Assembly (NCBI GenBank): GCA_965232985.1
Contig: CBDDRC010000043.1
Span: 1-64,000 of the forward strand
Source of the DNA: JADFDG01 sp965232985
GTDB taxonomy: Bacteria > Pseudomonadota > Gammaproteobacteria > Pseudomonadales > JADFDG01
Direction of reading: 5' to 3'
Length of the DNA stretch: 64,000 nt
Shown: in pieces, positions 56,289 through 64,000 of the stretch
Numbering within the stretch: the first letter of the stretch is position 1
Layout: each line of letters opens with the position of its first letter
Program-made: the position numbers and the translations under genes
Notes under the pieces: generated by a model
The model's database searches: none
What the model was told of the DNA's origin: nothing
What the model saw: only the letters and a program-made list of their open reading frames with translations

Positions 56289-56852
56289 TCAAGGTGCGCG
56301 TGCCACCACCACAATCGCCGGGCGCAGCAGGCGGCCAGCAAGCTGAAAGCCCTTTTGCATCACCTCGATAATGGTGTTCGGGGCCAGATCGCCGCGCGGA
56401 ACCTGCGCCACCGCCTCGTGAAACTGCGGATTGAACGGCTGGCCCGCCGGGTCGATTTCCTCAACATCGAACTTGCGCAGGGTGTCCTTGAACAGCTTCA
56501 GCGTCAGCGCCATGCCGTCGCGGGCCGGCTGCTGACCCGGGTCGTCGGCACTGAGCGAGACCAGGCCGCGATCGAGGCTGTCGACCACCGCGAGTAACTC
56601 GCCGGCAAACTTCTCGAGCACATATTTGCGGCTGTTCTCGGCATCACGCTCCAGGCGCTTGCGGACATTCTGGAGCTCGGCATGGGCGCGCAAGGTGGCC
56701 TCGGCAGCTTCCTTGCGGGCCGCCTCAAGCTCGGTGCGCAGGACAGCGAGCTCGGCTTCGGCGCCGGCCAGGGCCGCCTCGGCGTCATAGGCAGGTGCTG
56801 CGCCAGAGCCTGCCCGTTGCGGCGGGGGCTGCTGCGTAACGTCGTCGGTCAT
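56289..56852 (-). CDS. grpE: Nucleotide exchange factor GrpE
   Basis: Releases ADP from DnaK. The 187-residue protein has a proline-rich N terminus, a long coiled coil (about 30-75, including AHAELQNVRKRLERDAEN) and the C-terminal domain with GMALTLKLFKDTLRKF. The ATG at 56852 follows GAGGAG. It is first in grpE-dnaK-dnaJ and has a heat-shock promoter upstream. Confidence 0.96.
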   Translation of the reverse strand: MTDDVTQQPPPQRAGSGAAPAYDAEAALAGAEAELAVLRTELEAARKEAAEATLRAHAELQNVRKRLERDAENSRKYVLEKFAGELLAVVDSLDRGLVSLSADDPGQQPARDGMALTLKLFKDTLRKFDVEEIDPAGQPFNPQFHEAVAQVPRGDLAPNTIIEVMQKGFQLAGRLLRPAIVVVARAP

Positions 56853-56917
56853 GTCGACTCCTCGGGACTTAAGGCGATAGGCGGCCGCAGGCTGTGACGT
56901 GCAGTCCGGTGGGCCGG

Positions 56918-56945
56918 ATGTGGGGGCCGGAACGGCGATTTCAAG
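56918..56945 (-). promoter_or_regulatory. Sigma32 heat-shock promoter of grpE-dnaK-dnaJ
   Basis: On the minus strand CTTGAAA (56939-56945), a 14-base spacer and CCCACAT (56918-56924), one base from the consensus CTTGAAA N13-14 CCCATNT. It is 66 bases before the grpE ATG. No CIRCE inverted repeat (TTAGCACTC N9 GAGTGCTAA) was seen here. Confidence 0.82.
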
Positions 56946-57035
56946 CACCCCTGCCGGCTGCTGCGGGCCGCCGCAGGGCCGCCATGATGCCCAAAGGCCG
57001 CCGGACTGGCGAGGGGGAACCGTCTTGCCGGGCAA

Positions 57036-59390
57036 TTACAGGTTCTGGTAGCGGCTCATATCCAGGATCGCCGCCTCGAGGGGCTCCTGTTCACGCATAT
57101 ATGCCGTGTAGTCATGAAACAGGCGCCAGAACTCCGGGTGGGTGCGCCGCACGCCCCAGCGCTGCACGATTTTCTCAAAATCTTCAGGGCGACTCGCGGC
57201 CTGCATCGCCACGGAAAAATCGTCGACTTCCGCTGCCGGAATATTGAAGGCGAAATTCGGGTAGCTGGTGAGCACGCCCGGGTAGATGGTCAGGGTGTCT
57301 TTTCCCGGCTGGTAGCGCATGGATTCCAATGTCATATACGCCACATTGCTGTGCGCACGATTGCGCAGCATCGTATAGACCTCGCGCAATCCGCTGGGCG
57401 TGTAAACGCGCAGGATGCTGGCCTCCGGCAGGAAATCAATCACCGGCATGCCTTGGGCGGGTCTGGCCGCCATGCGGCTGAAAGCCTGATCGGCGCTACG
57501 CGCCCAGGCCGGGGCACTGTCACGGTAACAATGATCCTTGTCTTGATCGTTGCCGCAGCGATTGATGGGATCCGGCCTGGCGTTGATCTTGCTGAAACGA
57601 CTCAGCAGCATGCCGGCAAATTCTGTTTTTGGGTCGGCACTCTTGTAGACGATAGCGCTGGGCTGTCTTGTTTCGATTTTGGGGTAGGACAACCACATTT
57701 TCAGTTTGCCGCTACCCTGATACCAGTCGTCGCTCAATTTCTGGCGCGCGTTGGCCGGCATCAGCCGCAGAAAAGCGGATTCCGCATCGTGACGGATCAG
57801 ATCGAAGTACCAACGTGTTTGCGTCTGGTGCGAGACCGTGCCGAAAACATTGAAATCAACAACCAGGCTGTAATAAGTACGCTCCAGCAACGGATAGTCC
57901 ATCAGCCACATTGTTCGCGGGATTTCTCCCCACAAGCCCTTACGCACGGAGGCGCTGTCGTATTGCCGGTAAATGGACAGGACAGCATTGTCATTGCTGC
58001 CATCACCAGCCCAGATGTCGGCAAAGGCCGCACCTTTGGGCTGCAACTTACCGTAATCGCGCTTGCGTAACTCACCGTAATCTGTGCGCAACCCGCTGTA
58101 TTTCAGCGTTTGCGCAAAAAAATCGCGAATGCCGGTTTTCTGGCCCGGCACGCCCAGCAGGGGCGTGGCCGCCTCACGGTGGCTGGCATCGGTGATGTAA
58201 AGATCGCGCTCGGGCGCCTGGAAGAACGTCCAGAAATTGTCACGTATCACATTGGTAGCGATATTGCCGCGGCAGACCGGCCCGCGAATAAAGGTACGGA
58301 CGAAATATTCGGCGTTGTCCAGCATGAACTGATAGCGGGCCCGGGCAGGGATAGCCGCAAAGGTGACAAAAGGATTGGTGCGCGCATCCTGACCATAACG
58401 CGGAGGATTACCGGCCTGCCACGCACTGCTGAAAAAAAGCGCATTGATGCGGCTGATTTTCCCCGGGCTGAGCGGATAAGTGATATGGGTTTTGTGCACA
58501 ATGGCGCCCTGCACGGGGCGCAAGCGATAATAAACCCGCTCAACGCCAGGCGGATCATTGGGCTGTGCCGTCGCAATCAAATCAATCGCCTTGTCCCTGC
58601 CCGTGCGCGAGCGCACCACTTCAAAAAAGTGGCTGCCGCTGATGTTTTCAAAATAAAGGTGGGCAAGGAAAAGATGCTCATACAACCAACGCGATACCAG
58701 CTTCTCACGCGGGCCGGGCTGATTGAAAAGCTGTTCCCACGCGGCAACTTGCAGTTCTTCTTCGACGCTGGCCTTGATGGGCTCGCCATCCACCACTGCA
58801 CCCTGAGCCAGCCAGGTTGTCAGCGTCTGGTACTGCGCATTGCTCAGGCCGGTGACGCCATAAGGCATACCGTGGTGCGGGTATTTGTGCGCAAAAAGCG
58901 CCATTTCATCATCATCAAGCGCGCACTGCTTGGCGAAGTCAGTGCCGATCAGAATGCTGTCAGGCAATTTGCTGTTGGGCGCAAAGGGCTGCTCGTGGCC
59001 CATCGTCACCATGTGTGCCAACAGTGACGTGCTGGCATCGCTGCTGTCCTTGCTGTCCTTGCCGAGCACACCAACAAATCCCTTGGTACGCCATGCTGCC
59101 GTGCTTTGCGCGTCGATGAAAAGGCGGGTTGGTGCCTGGGTCTCAATGCGGGTGCCGTCATAAACCTTGATTTTGGTCGCGCCACGAAGCAGGCCCTCGC
59201 CACTGCCCAGGTTGAGCTGGCAGGGCGCATCGTTGCAGGCATGACAGGCCACGCATTTCTGCGCAAAAATCGGCTGAATGCTTTGACTGTAGGAAACCAG
59301 CGCGGCGGCCCGCAGCAAGCCACTGAAACTCATGCACAGCAGGAAAAAACCGGCAATGCGCAGGTGCAGGGGCCACCGAATATTATTCAA
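57036..59390 (-). CDS. cti: Fatty acid cis/trans isomerase
   Basis: Periplasmic heme enzyme that converts cis unsaturated acyl chains of membrane phospholipids to trans, stiffening the membrane under heat or solvent stress. The 784-residue protein has a signal peptide (hydrophobic 12-30) and a c-type heme site C46-x2-C49-H50 (KCVACHAC). The following region (APCQLNLGSGEGLLRGA) matches Pseudomonas Cti. The only reasonable start is the TTG at 59390, placed 3 bases after the hrcA stop, with AGGG about 10 bases upstream. It lies between hrcA and grpE, an unusual place. Confidence 0.92.
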   Translation of the reverse strand: MNNIRWPLHLRIAGFFLLCMSFSGLLRAAALVSYSQSIQPIFAQKCVACHACNDAPCQLNLGSGEGLLRGATKIKVYDGTRIETQAPTRLFIDAQSTAAWRTKGFVGVLGKDSKDSSDASTSLLAHMVTMGHEQPFAPNSKLPDSILIGTDFAKQCALDDDEMALFAHKYPHHGMPYGVTGLSNAQYQTLTTWLAQGAVVDGEPIKASVEEELQVAAWEQLFNQPGPREKLVSRWLYEHLFLAHLYFENISGSHFFEVVRSRTGRDKAIDLIATAQPNDPPGVERVYYRLRPVQGAIVHKTHITYPLSPGKISRINALFFSSAWQAGNPPRYGQDARTNPFVTFAAIPARARYQFMLDNAEYFVRTFIRGPVCRGNIATNVIRDNFWTFFQAPERDLYITDASHREAATPLLGVPGQKTGIRDFFAQTLKYSGLRTDYGELRKRDYGKLQPKGAAFADIWAGDGSNDNAVLSIYRQYDSASVRKGLWGEIPRTMWLMDYPLLERTYYSLVVDFNVFGTVSHQTQTRWYFDLIRHDAESAFLRLMPANARQKLSDDWYQGSGKLKMWLSYPKIETRQPSAIVYKSADPKTEFAGMLLSRFSKINARPDPINRCGNDQDKDHCYRDSAPAWARSADQAFSRMAARPAQGMPVIDFLPEASILRVYTPSGLREVYTMLRNRAHSNVAYMTLESMRYQPGKDTLTIYPGVLTSYPNFAFNIPAAEVDDFSVAMQAASRPEDFEKIVQRWGVRRTHPEFWRLFHDYTAYMREQEPLEAAILDMSRYQNL

Positions 59391-59393
59391 TAC

Positions 59394-60440
59394 TCAACCC
59401 TGCGACGGATTCAACGCCGCCCCCAGCAAACGGGCGGTGATATCGACCAAAGGCACCACCCGCTCATAGGCCATGCGCGTCGGGCCGACCACCGCCAGCA
59501 CGCCGAGCGCATCGCCACCCTTGCCATAGGGCGCGGTGATGATTGAGCAACCGGCAAAGGCGTCGTAGCCCGATTCACTGCCGATGAAAACCGTTACGCC
59601 CGACGCCGCGCCGCAGCGATCCATCAGGTCAAGAATGTCGCGTTTGTGCTGGAACGCCTCGAAGATATCGCGCAGCCGCGACATATCGGCCTCACCGGAC
59701 AGCCCGGCAATCAGGTTCGATTCGCCAGCCAGCTTGAACTCCGGGCTCGATTCCTGCGCTTTGAGCGCTTTATCGGCCATATCGAGCGCTTCCTGCATCA
59801 GCATATCCATGCGTTCCTTGTCGGCGCGCATCAGCTCGACGATGCGATTGCGAATGCCTTCGATGTCGTGACCCGCAAAATGCTGATTAATGAAGTTCGC
59901 CGCCTGGCGCAATTCGATTTCCGAATACTCGCGTAAAGTATCGATGATCTGGTTCTGCACTTCGCGCTGGTTGAGCACGAAAATCACCAGCACGCGATTA
60001 CCCGCCAGCGGCAGAAACTCGACCTGGCGCAGGGTGCCGAAACGACGGCGCGGCACGGCAACAACACCGGTCATGCGTGAGAAATCCGACAACAGTCGGG
60101 ATGCCGCATCGACCAGTTCGCCCGTGGTTTTTTCCGCCGTCAGCGCGCCGGACAACTGCTGCAACTGCCGCTGCTCCAGCGGCGAGAACGTGACCAGACT
60201 GTCGACGAACAACCGGTAACCCTGCTCGGTCGGCACCCGCCCCGCCGAAGTATGCGGCGAGATGACATAACCGCGCTCCTCAAGCTCGACCATGATGTTG
60301 CGCACGGTCGCCGGACTCACGGACATTGCCGTCTCGCGCACCAGCGTTTTCGAACCCACCGGCTGGCCCTCGCGGATGTAACACTCCACGAGAGTCTTCA
60401 GCAGGCGCTGCGCGCGTTCGTTGATGATCGGGACGGACAT
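59394..60440 (-). CDS. hrcA: Heat-inducible transcription repressor HrcA
   Basis: Repressor of chaperone genes through CIRCE operators; GroEL keeps it active. The 348-residue protein has the N-terminal winged helix (SPATVRNIMVELEERGYVISPHTSAGRVPTEQGYR) and a GAF-like domain. The ATG is at 60440. Its stop is 3 bases before the cti start codon, so the two are co-transcribed. HrcA targets were not found in the window, and groESL is elsewhere. Confidence 0.96.
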   Translation of the reverse strand: MSVPIINERAQRLLKTLVECYIREGQPVGSKTLVRETAMSVSPATVRNIMVELEERGYVISPHTSAGRVPTEQGYRLFVDSLVTFSPLEQRQLQQLSGALTAEKTTGELVDAASRLLSDFSRMTGVVAVPRRRFGTLRQVEFLPLAGNRVLVIFVLNQREVQNQIIDTLREYSEIELRQAANFINQHFAGHDIEGIRNRIVELMRADKERMDMLMQEALDMADKALKAQESSPEFKLAGESNLIAGLSGEADMSRLRDIFEAFQHKRDILDLMDRCGAASGVTVFIGSESGYDAFAGCSIITAPYGKGGDALGVLAVVGPTRMAYERVVPLVDITARLLGAALNPSQG

Positions 60441-60520
60441 CGGGTATCCCCGGTGGTGCGGGTATGGGGGCTCAGGAAGCTTGCGGCAAAGGTCGCTGGC
60501 AAAAAATGGTAGCCAACCGC

Positions 60521-60549
60521 AGTCTAGGCAGGCGCTGACGGCTTATCAA
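60521..60549 (-). promoter_or_regulatory. Promoter of hrcA-cti
   Basis: On the minus strand TTGATA (60544-60549), a 17-base spacer and TAGACT (60521-60526), about 80 bases before the hrcA ATG. It is a sigma70-type element; no sigma32 or CIRCE motif is seen around it. Confidence 0.65.
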
Positions 60550-60602
60550 TGCAATGGCGCGGGGCTTATGATCCGGGCTTCCCGCCCGATGTTGCAACGC
60601 CG

Positions 60603-62276
60603 ATGCTCAACACCCTCTCGATCAGCCATTACGCCATCGTCGACGCCCTCGAGATCGAGTTCGCGCCCGGGCTGACCGTCGTCACCGGCGAGACCGGCGC
60701 CGGCAAGTCGATCATGATCGACGCGCTGGCGCTGACTCTGGGGGACCGCGCCGACGCCAGTACCGTGCGCCCGGGTGCCGAGCGTGCCGACATCATCGCC
60801 ACCTTCGACATCAGCCGGCTGGCGGATGCCCGGGCCTGGCTGGCAGAGCGGGAACTTGATGCCGGCACTGCCGAACAGGCCGACTGCATCCTGCGCCGTA
60901 CGGTCGGCGCCGATGGCCGCTCACGCGCGTTCATCAATGGCAAACCCTCAACGCTTGCCGATCTGAAGAGCCTCGGCGAGTTGCTGATCGACATCCATGG
61001 CCAGCACGAACACCAGTCACTGCTGCGGCGCGACATGCACCGCGTGCTGCTCGATCAGTACGGCGGCCTTGCGGCACAGGCGAAGGCCGTCGCGCAGGCC
61101 TTCCGCGCGTTTCGCGACCAGCGCGACGCGCTCGCCGCACTCGAACAGGCGGCTAGCGATCGCGATGCCCGCCGCGAATTGTTGAAATTCCAGGTCGATG
61201 AATTTGACCGCCTCGGGCTCAAGGCCGGCGAATATGCCAAGCTCGATGCCGAGCACAAGCGCTTGGCGAACGTCGACGGTTTGCGCGCCGCCTGTGCACA
61301 GGCTTTCGCACTGGTCTATGAACACGAAGACGGCGCCGCCCGCGACCGTCTCGAACGCGCCCGTTACGCGCTGGAAAACCTCGAGGACGCGGAACTCAAA
61401 CGCGCTGCGGAACTGTTGTCTTCGGCGATCGTTCACACCGAAGAAGCCGCCGACACCCTGCGCCACTACCTCGACCGGCTGGAAGCGGATCCCGCGCGCT
61501 TAGGCGAAGTCGAGGCGCGGCTGTCGAGCTGCTTCAACCTGGCGCGCAAGCATCGTGCGCAGCCCGAGGATCTCGTCGATATACATGCGCGACTGGCGAC
61601 AGAATTTGATCGCCTGGAGCACCACGACACGCATCGCGCCGCACTTGAACGTGATGTCGCCGAACTGCGCGAAGCGTTTATCGGCGCCGCCAGCCAACTC
61701 GCCGCAGCGCGGCGAAAAGTCGCAAAGAAACTTGAAAAGGATGTCGGCGAACAGCTTGTCCAACTCGGCATGCCCGGTGGTCGTCTCGTCATCGCGTTCA
61801 CGCCGCTCGCCGAAAAAGATTTCGGCACTGCCGGCATCGACACCATCGAATTGCTGGTCAGTCTCAATGCCGGTCAACCGCCGAAGCCGCTGACAAAAGT
61901 CGCGTCGGGCGGCGAGCTCTCGCGCATCAGCCTCGCCATCCAGGTGATCTGCGCCGAGCAAAGTACGATACCAACGCTGATTTTCGACGAGGTCGATGTG
62001 GGCATCGGCGGCGGTATCGCCGAGGTCGTCGGCAAGCTGCTGCGCCGCCTCGGTGAGCGCGGCCAGGTAATCTGCGTCACCCACCTGGCGCAGGTTGCCG
62101 CCTGTGGCCGCCAGCATCTGCGCGTCGAAAAGCACTCGGACGGCAAGCAGACCGCGAGCGCCGTCGTTACCCTCAATCGCCAGGAGCGCGTGCAGGAAAT
62201 CGCGCGCATGGCCGGCGGGCTCACCGTCACGCCGGAGGCGTTGAAACACGCCGAAGCGATGCTTGCAGGCAGTTGA
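60603..62276 (+). CDS. recN: DNA repair protein RecN
   Basis: SMC-like ATPase in double-strand-break repair. The 557-residue protein has Walker A GETGAGKS at 29-36, long coiled-coil arms (about 150-350), the ABC signature VASGGELSRISLAIQ and Walker B TLIFDEVDVGIGG. The ATG at 60603 begins MLNTLSISHY as in relatives. TATGAT at 60567-60572 may be its -10. I see no LexA box upstream, although recN is SOS-controlled in many species. It is divergent from hrcA and almost touches the cyclase gene. Confidence 0.96.
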   Translation: MLNTLSISHYAIVDALEIEFAPGLTVVTGETGAGKSIMIDALALTLGDRADASTVRPGAERADIIATFDISRLADARAWLAERELDAGTAEQADCILRRTVGADGRSRAFINGKPSTLADLKSLGELLIDIHGQHEHQSLLRRDMHRVLLDQYGGLAAQAKAVAQAFRAFRDQRDALAALEQAASDRDARRELLKFQVDEFDRLGLKAGEYAKLDAEHKRLANVDGLRAACAQAFALVYEHEDGAARDRLERARYALENLEDAELKRAAELLSSAIVHTEEAADTLRHYLDRLEADPARLGEVEARLSSCFNLARKHRAQPEDLVDIHARLATEFDRLEHHDTHRAALERDVAELREAFIGAASQLAAARRKVAKKLEKDVGEQLVQLGMPGGRLVIAFTPLAEKDFGTAGIDTIELLVSLNAGQPPKPLTKVASGGELSRISLAIQVICAEQSTIPTLIFDEVDVGIGGGIAEVVGKLLRRLGERGQVICVTHLAQVAACGRQHLRVEKHSDGKQTASAVVTLNRQERVQEIARMAGGLTVTPEALKHAEAMLAGS

Positions 62277-62277
62277 C

Positions 62278-64000
62278 ATGGGCGCACCCGGCAGCAATTC
62301 GCGGCAGTTCATTTTGCTTGGCTGCGTGGCGCTGCTGCTGATCAGCGCCGGTGTTACCGGCTGGCTTACCCGTCTCGACCAGACCGGCCTCGACGGATTG
62401 TTGCGCCTGAATGCACAGTCGCGCACGCTGCCCGCCGACATCGTGTTGATCGACATCGATCAGAAAAGTCTCGAAGACATGAACGCAATTGCCGGCAGTT
62501 GGCCCTGGCCACGCGCGGTGCATGCGGAACTCATCGATGCGCTCGCGCACCAGCAGCCCAAAGCGATGGTGTTCGATTTACTGCTCAACGAAGCCGACTC
62601 CTTCCGACCGGAAAGTGATGCGCTGTTTGCCGACACCGTCGCCGCGCAGCCCAATGTCTACTTACCGACCATGCTGCTCGCCGATGGCACCGGCGCGCGA
62701 CTCGCCGATTTCCCGCCCGCCATGCACATCGCCCGCACCGCGAATGCCGATAACAACGCCAGTGCACCGCTGCTGGTACCGCTGATCGTCGCACCGGAAC
62801 ACTGGCGCGGCGGCACGATCAACTTCCTCGCCGACGATGACGGCACCGGCCGCCGCTATGACCTGTATCGCGACATCGCCGGCTGGCAGATACCTTCGCT
62901 GCCAAAACGCATCGCCGACGATTTCGGCTGGCCAACGCCGCCGGCCGACCACTTCCCGCTCAACTGGTACAGCAGCCCGCGACAGCGTTACAGCTATGCC
63001 ACGGTCTACAACGACCTCACCGGCTCGGCACCACAACTTGCCGACGCATTCCGCAACAAGATCGTGATCATCGGCGCGGCGGCGCCGGGCCTCGGCGATT
63101 TGCGGCCGACGCCGATGGGCGGCACCTACCAGGGCATGCTGGTGCTCGCTACTGCGATTGGCAATTTACATGCCGGCGACTGGCTCACCGACACACCATG
63201 GGGCCTCGCACTCTACCCACTGCTGCTCACGCCGCTGCTCCTGGCTTTCCGGCGCAAGATCGGCCCGTTGCGTATTGGCATCGGCCTGCTGGCGCTGTCG
63301 ATCGTGCTGGTGGTACTTGAATACGTACTGCTGGCGAAATTGCGTCTGATCAGCCATGCCGTCGCACCGGTCGCTGCAGCCTGGTTGATGTTCCTCGCAC
63401 TGGCACTGGTGTCCTGGTGGGGAGAGCGCCAACAACGCGAACAGGCAATAACAATCTTCGGCAGGTTTCTCGACCCGCGCGTGGTGCGTTCGCTGGTCGA
63501 TGGCGGCGCTGTCGCCGACGCGCGCGCGACACAGGCACGCGAAATCAGCATCCTGTTTTCCGACATCCGCGGCTTCACGACGATGTCCGAGCGCAGCACG
63601 CCCGAGCAGGTCGTCACCCTGCTCAACGATTATTTCAGCCAGCAGGTACGGGTGATCTTCCACACCCAGGGCACGCTCGACAAATTCATCGGCGACGCCA
63701 TCATGGCCTTCTGGGGCGCGCCCGCCAACGACCCGCAGCACGCCGTGCATGCGGTCGAGGCGGCGCTGGAAATGGTCGACGTCCTGCTGATGTTCAAAGC
63801 CGGTCTGGGCGAGGCCGGCGAGCACTTCGACGTGGGCATCGGCGTGCATTCCGGCCCGGCGGTAGTTGGTTTCATCGGCTCGCACGACCGGCTGGACTAC
63901 ACGGCAATCGGCGATAGCGTTAATCTCGCTTCACGGATTGAAGGCGCCACCAAGGGTATCGCCCGGGTCCTTGTTTCCGAAGACACCATGCGTGCCTGCG
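62278..64000 (+). CDS. CHASE2-domain class III adenylate/guanylate cyclase (partial, 3' end off window)
   Basis: Membrane-bound nucleotide cyclase cut by the right edge; 574 codons are visible with no stop. It has an N-terminal membrane segment (about 12-34), an extracytoplasmic CHASE2 sensor (about 35-295), three membrane segments (about 305-385) and a class III catalytic domain. Metal aspartates D429 (LFSDIRGF) and D473 (FIGDAIMAFWG) are present, as is the purine lysine K469 and T542 in DYTAIGD; the K/T pair points to ATP, making cAMP. The ATG at 62278 is one base after the recN stop. The ligand of CHASE2 is unknown. Confidence 0.9.
   Translation, partial: MGAPGSNSRQFILLGCVALLLISAGVTGWLTRLDQTGLDGLLRLNAQSRTLPADIVLIDIDQKSLEDMNAIAGSWPWPRAVHAELIDALAHQQPKAMVFDLLLNEADSFRPESDALFADTVAAQPNVYLPTMLLADGTGARLADFPPAMHIARTANADNNASAPLLVPLIVAPEHWRGGTINFLADDDGTGRRYDLYRDIAGWQIPSLPKRIADDFGWPTPPADHFPLNWYSSPRQRYSYATVYNDLTGSAPQLADAFRNKIVIIGAAAPGLGDLRPTPMGGTYQGMLVLATAIGNLHAGDWLTDTPWGLALYPLLLTPLLLAFRRKIGPLRIGIGLLALSIVLVVLEYVLLAKLRLISHAVAPVAAAWLMFLALALVSWWGERQQREQAITIFGRFLDPRVVRSLVDGGAVADARATQAREISILFSDIRGFTTMSERSTPEQVVTLLNDYFSQQVRVIFHTQGTLDKFIGDAIMAFWGAPANDPQHAVHAVEAALEMVDVLLMFKAGLGEAGEHFDVGIGVHSGPAVVGFIGSHDRLDYTAIGDSVNLASRIEGATKGIARVLVSEDTMRAC

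Noticed and set aside
56853..57035. CIRCE operator upstream of grpE
   Set aside because: I looked for TTAGCACTC with its inverted repeat and found none; only a sigma32 promoter is convincing.
60441..60602. LexA box upstream of recN
   Set aside because: No CTGT-N8-ACAG pattern was seen in the hrcA-recN gap.

Overview
The window is chromosomal DNA from a gammaproteobacterium of high G+C (roughly 60 percent by eye). Nearly all of it is conserved housekeeping genes, packed tightly and often overlapping by 1-17 bases. From memory, the gene order from dksA (14.3 kb) to recN (62.3 kb) follows the Pseudomonas aeruginosa PA4723-PA4763 block closely: dksA-gluQ-cbrA-cbrB-pcnB-folK-panB-panC-panD-acs, then pnp-rpsO-truB-rbfA-infB-nusA-rimP-tRNA-fMet-tRNA-Leu-secG-tpiA-glmM-folP-ftsH-rlmE-yhbY-greA-carB-carA-dapB and dnaJ-dnaK-grpE-recN. 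The left part (rrn-tyrS-M23 peptidase-anmK-erpA-bactofilin-argC) matches the PA0662-PA0668 arrangement. The long lysine/alanine/proline tail on DksA, the adenosine kinase, hrcA and cti argue against Pseudomonas itself. I do not assign a genus. No insertion sequence, prophage, CRISPR array or replication origin was seen.

Layout. 0-0.3 kb: the leader and two near-consensus tandem promoters of an rRNA operon whose 16S gene lies off the left edge. 0.3-6.8 kb: tyrS, a divergent M23 peptidase-anmK pair (cell-wall remodelling and recycling), then erpA, bactofilin, a membrane coiled-coil protein and argC on the minus strand. 6.9-10.1 kb: hemJ-thiD-thiE-hemL. 10.2-14 kb: PBP1b, adenosine kinase and a small Rieske protein. 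14.3-21.3 kb: dksA, gluQ and a CbrX-CbrA-CbrB sensor system followed by what looks like a CrcZ small RNA with a sigma54 promoter. 21.4-28.5 kb: pcnB, folK, panBCD, acs and a SIMPL-domain protein. 28.6-41.3 kb: the translation and RNA-decay operon, two tRNAs, secG, tpiA, glmM and folP. 41.4-50.5 kb: ftsH, rlmE, yhbY, greA, carBA and dapB. 50.6-52.9 kb: an unfamiliar pair, a twin-arginine-exported protein and a diiron ferritin-like protein. 53-60.4 kb: dnaJ-dnaK-grpE with a sigma32 promoter, cti and hrcA. 60.6-64 kb: recN and a CHASE2-adenylate/guanylate cyclase cut by the right edge.

How it works together. The clearest regulatory circuit is at 16.3-21.3 kb. A transporter-like sensor kinase (CbrA), probably translationally coupled to a tiny membrane ORF (CbrX), would phosphorylate the sigma54 activator CbrB. 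CbrB would then fire the sigma54 promoter of a roughly 280-nt RNA carrying five AAN-repeat tracts, the kind of tract that titrates Hfq/Crc in Pseudomonas carbon catabolite repression. A second theme is stress: the chaperone operon has a sigma32 promoter and sits beside hrcA and the membrane-lipid isomerase cti. The least explained genes are the Tat/diiron pair between dapB and dnaJ.
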